7,335 bases of DNA, taken from the NCBI GenBank assembly GCA_021819025.1, contig JAKASN010000089.1:1-7335 (forward strand), given 5' to 3'. Shown piece by piece: positions 6,255-7,335 of this stretch (the first letter of the stretch is position 1; each line of letters opens with the position of its first letter). The notes beneath the pieces were generated by a model that was given only the letters and a program-made list of their open reading frames with translations, was not told the DNA's origin and did no database searches. The translations under genes and the position numbers were made by a program. Origin of the DNA: Actinomycetes bacterium. Its GTDB lineage: Bacteria; Actinomycetota; Acidimicrobiia; Acidimicrobiales; Acidimicrobiaceae.

Positions 6255-6513
6255 CCGGTAAAGCTTATTTGACGCCGATCTTGGGCCTGCGGTCGTCTGG
6301 AGTTAACCATGGAACCCGTCGACGAATACGTCGGGGCATCGGAACCAGCGAAGTGCAAGCAGAGCTAATCCAAAGGAGACCGAACCAATACGGGTGCGCG
6401 CATCATATGACGTGAGGATTTCAGCTCTGTTGTGCATCGAGGTGTGACGTGGATGGCTCGGGTTCATGGCCCCGCTGATCGAAATTGCGGCTCTCCTAAC
6501 GCTCATGTGGGTC
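6255..6513. other. Region between the operon start and the IS end, no recognisable gene
   Basis: This stretch should contain the operon's native promoter. On the minus strand a frame of 67 codons (ATG 6506 to TAA 6303) stays open up to the IS boundary and meets a stop just inside the IS. It could be the remaining end of a gene cut by the IS. The predicted peptide has no motif I recognise and no ribosome site before its ATG, so I do not call it a gene. The three bases at 6511-6513 (GTC) are the candidate target duplication next to the IS end. Confidence 0.4.
6262..6267 (-). promoter_or_regulatory. Candidate -10 element for a leaderless transcript of the polysaccharide operon
   Basis: On the minus strand TAAGCT (TANNNT pattern) ends seven bases before the ATG at 6254, and no Shine-Dalgarno sequence is visible. 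That is the spacing expected when transcription begins at the start codon, which is frequent in Actinobacteria. No convincing -35 hexamer is seen, and a TANNNT match is common by chance. Confidence 0.25.
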
Positions 6514-6541
6514 TGAACCGCCCCGGCTTAATTGGAGAGCC
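6514..6541. repeat. Terminal inverted repeat of the IS element (transposase-distal end)
   Basis: The sequence opens with TGAACCGCCCCGGCTTAATT and continues GGAGAGCC. It resembles the 'TGAACCGCCCCGG...GGAG' termini I recall from actinobacterial IS3-family elements. The matching left-end repeat is not in the window, so the exact length of the repeat is inferred. Confidence 0.6.
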
Positions 6542-6545
6542 AGTT

Positions 6546-6571
6546 CTCTGAGTCCAGATCGGTCCTCAGAG
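6546..6571. repeat. Subterminal inverted repeat in the IS non-coding region
   Basis: CTCTGAG (6546-6552) and CTCAGAG (6565-6571) are perfect reverse complements around a 12-base spacer, starting five bases inside the presumed terminal repeat. This could be a subterminal transposase-binding site or an RNA hairpin that blocks incoming transcription. The role is unknown. Confidence 0.4.
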
Positions 6572-6717
6572 CTGAAATTGATCGTAGACGACACTGTGGG
6601 GATTGATAGCCCCTTCGGCTCAAATAATTGAATAGGTGAGGACTTCGCCGTGCGCGACCAAAATCAGAGATCCGAGCTTTGGCACCCAGAGATTCGGAGA
6701 GGCGGACAAAGAAGAGC

Positions 6718-6739
6718 GGTCACGGGGTATCCCGTGACC
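6718..6739 (-). terminator. Strong GC-rich hairpin downstream of the zinc-ribbon gene
   Basis: GGTCACGGG (6718-6726) and CCCGTGACC (6731-6739) form a perfect 9-bp stem with a 4-base loop. It lies about 85 bases past the stop of the minus-strand zinc-ribbon ORF. The minus strand continues with a pyrimidine-rich CTCTTCTTT shortly after the stem, so it probably terminates the transposase/zinc-ribbon transcript inside the IS and shields the downstream operon from it. Confidence 0.55.
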
Positions 6740-6823
6740 CAGCTTCTCATTCCGGAGCTTCGTTGAGGCGACCAACAATCGGGCGCTGCGAGCTGATCAA
6801 ATCAAGTCAACGCGCCAAGCGCA

Positions 6824-7183
6824 TCAGCCCCCTTCAGCATTTACCTCCCCGTCGAAGAGGTCAGAGACCGACACCGGATCGTCACAGTGCGGGCAGAGCC
6901 CACCGAGTCCGACTCGGGACATGAAGCTCGAGCAATCGCCACAGCGCTGTTCCCCGAGCGCCCGAGCCCCGCAGGAAGGGCACTCATAAACCGTGATGGG
7001 ACGTCGTGGCCGAGGTGAGCTAACCACCAGAGTCCCTGTACCGGCCTGGTGTCGACGCCGGTAAGCCGTGTGCTTGCAAGCTTCCGAGCAGTAGAGCCTG
7101 CGCCCTAAGGGCACGAAGGGGCGCTCACAGACCGGACAAGCTATCGTCGCGCTATCGTCGCGCGACGGGGAAATGGGGTTCAA
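6824..7183 (-). CDS. Small cysteine-rich zinc-ribbon protein, passenger gene of the IS element
   Basis: 119 residues carry three cysteine-pair modules: CPVC at 16-19 with C32-x3-C36 (YCSEACKHTAYRRRHQ, a treble-clef or FCS-like finger ending in a basic patch), CPSC at 68-71 with C81-GD-C84, and CPHC at 97-100. The basic AYRRRHQ after the first finger suggests nucleic-acid binding, and the protein has no catalytic motif. I have an unverified recollection that similar proteins occur near transposase genes in Actinobacteria. The start is taken as TTG 7183, which shares the bases TTGA with the transposase stop codon. A G-rich GGGGGTGAT about five bases upstream can serve as a ribosome site. No later start lies before the first cysteine pair. 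It is likely co-transcribed and coupled with the transposase. A role in controlling or assisting transposition is an inference from position. Confidence 0.65.
   Translation of the reverse strand: MNPISPSRDDSATIACPVCERPFVPLGRRLYCSEACKHTAYRRRHQAGTGTLVVSSPRPRRPITVYECPSCGARALGEQRCGDCSSFMSRVGLGGLCPHCDDPVSVSDLFDGEVNAEGG
7140..7161. repeat. 11-bp perfect tandem duplication near the 5' end of the zinc-ribbon ORF
   Basis: GCTATCGTCGC occurs twice back to back (7140-7150 and 7151-7161). It lies between the TTG start and the first cysteine codons of the zinc-ribbon frame. The unit is not a multiple of three, so losing or gaining one copy changes which upstream frame feeds the cysteine-rich region. Confidence 0.75.
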
Positions 7184-7335
7184 CTGCGATCACCCCCACC
7201 CGGATCTGGTGACACTGCGGCAAAGTCGTCATCGGAAGGTACCCCGGGCGTCTCTTCGAGCACTCCCGACGCGTAGTGGGCGGCTTCGAACTCAACTGGG
7301 GGAACCATCCCAACGGCACTGTGCAATCTTTTGTT
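7180..7335 (-). CDS. IS3-family transposase (OrfB-type), C-terminal end, partial
   Basis: The minus-strand frame is open from the window edge and ends in TGA at 7182-7180, giving 51 residues. It opens with NKRLHSAVGMVPPVEFEAAHYA, which matches the C-terminal end of the IS3 integrase-type DDE domain, where 'N-x-R-L-H-S-x-L-G-x-x-x-P-x-E-F/Y-E' is strongly conserved. The catalytic DDE residues lie upstream, outside the window. After this block comes a longer than usual acidic, Gly/Pro-rich tail (about residues 27-51). The stop overlaps the TTG start of the zinc-ribbon ORF. An IS481-type transposase is less likely given the terminal repeat, but it cannot be excluded from so short a fragment. Confidence 0.75.
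   Translation of the reverse strand, partial: NKRLHSAVGMVPPVEFEAAHYASGVLEETPGVPSDDDFAAVSPDPGGGDRS

Larger units (their letters stand above)
6514..7335 (-). mobile_element. IS3-family insertion sequence, partial, with an extra passenger gene
   Basis: The element begins at 6514 with TGAACCGCCCCGG, a terminus of the TGA...TCA kind used by IS3-family elements, and runs past the window end. On the minus strand it carries the last 51 codons of the transposase (7335-7180) and then a zinc-ribbon ORF (7183-6824). About 310 bases of non-coding DNA follow before the end. Ordinary IS3 elements end shortly after orfB, so the roughly 670 bases beyond the transposase stop are unusual. The other end, orfA and the target duplication partner lie outside the window. 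Confidence 0.7.

Noticed and set aside
6303..6506. 67-codon minus-strand ORF upstream of the operon
   Set aside because: It has no recognised domain, no ribosome site before its ATG and only modest length. It is kept only as a possible gene remnant in the description of 6255-6513.
6679..6924. Plus-strand ORF of 81 codons across the IS hairpin and the end of the zinc-ribbon gene
   Set aside because: It reads through a strong palindrome and antisense to the cysteine-rich ORF. Its Arg/Ser/His-rich peptide looks non-coding.
1..7335. CRISPR array, tRNA, rRNA or riboswitch
   Set aside because: I saw no regularly spaced repeats of CRISPR type, no tRNA-like or rRNA-like sequence and no recognisable riboswitch core.

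Overview
The window looks like an actinobacterial-type chromosome segment. The clues are GTG and TTG starts, a GC-rich aldehyde dehydrogenase of the actinobacterial GabD type, a GT2-DUF2304 gene pair that I associate with Actinobacteria, and an IS3-family terminus of a type seen in that group. This assignment is an inference from gene content; no rRNA or other marker is present.

Layout. (1) Positions 1-663, plus strand: the C-terminal part of an NAD(P)-dependent succinate-semialdehyde dehydrogenase, cut by the window start. (2) Positions 664-1006: a gene-free convergent intergenic region with several small palindromes and hairpins. (3) Positions 6254 down to 1007, minus strand: a compact five-gene surface-polysaccharide cluster. 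In transcription order it encodes a DPM/GtrB-like GT2 glycosyltransferase, a small DUF2304 membrane protein, a Wzx/MOP-type flippase, a WbbL-like GT2 glycosyltransferase, and a GT-C-like multi-pass membrane protein. The last of these is split into two frames by an apparent one-base deletion. The first four genes are separated by 3 bp, 9 bp and an 11-bp overlap, so they are almost certainly one operon. The fifth follows after about 115 bp. (4) Positions 6255-6513: an upstream region without a recognisable gene. (5) From 6514 past the window end: one terminus of an IS3-family element. It carries the transposase C-terminus and, between the transposase and the IS end, an extra zinc-ribbon gene plus about 310 bp of non-coding DNA.

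How the genes work together. The polyprenyl-phosphate-directed GT2 with its DUF2304 partner probably makes or transfers a lipid-linked sugar. The second GT2 adds a sugar to a lipid-linked glycan, the flippase moves that glycan across the membrane, and the GT-C-like protein may use lipid-linked sugars on the outer face. The cluster reads AT-richer than the flanking dehydrogenase and IS DNA, as is common for exchanged surface-glycan loci. The inserted IS lies about 260 bp upstream of the first gene and may influence its expression.

The most unusual element is the IS end. A cysteine-rich passenger ORF overlaps the transposase stop codon by a TTGA start/stop junction, and an 11-bp tandem duplication near its 5' end controls whether that frame is open.
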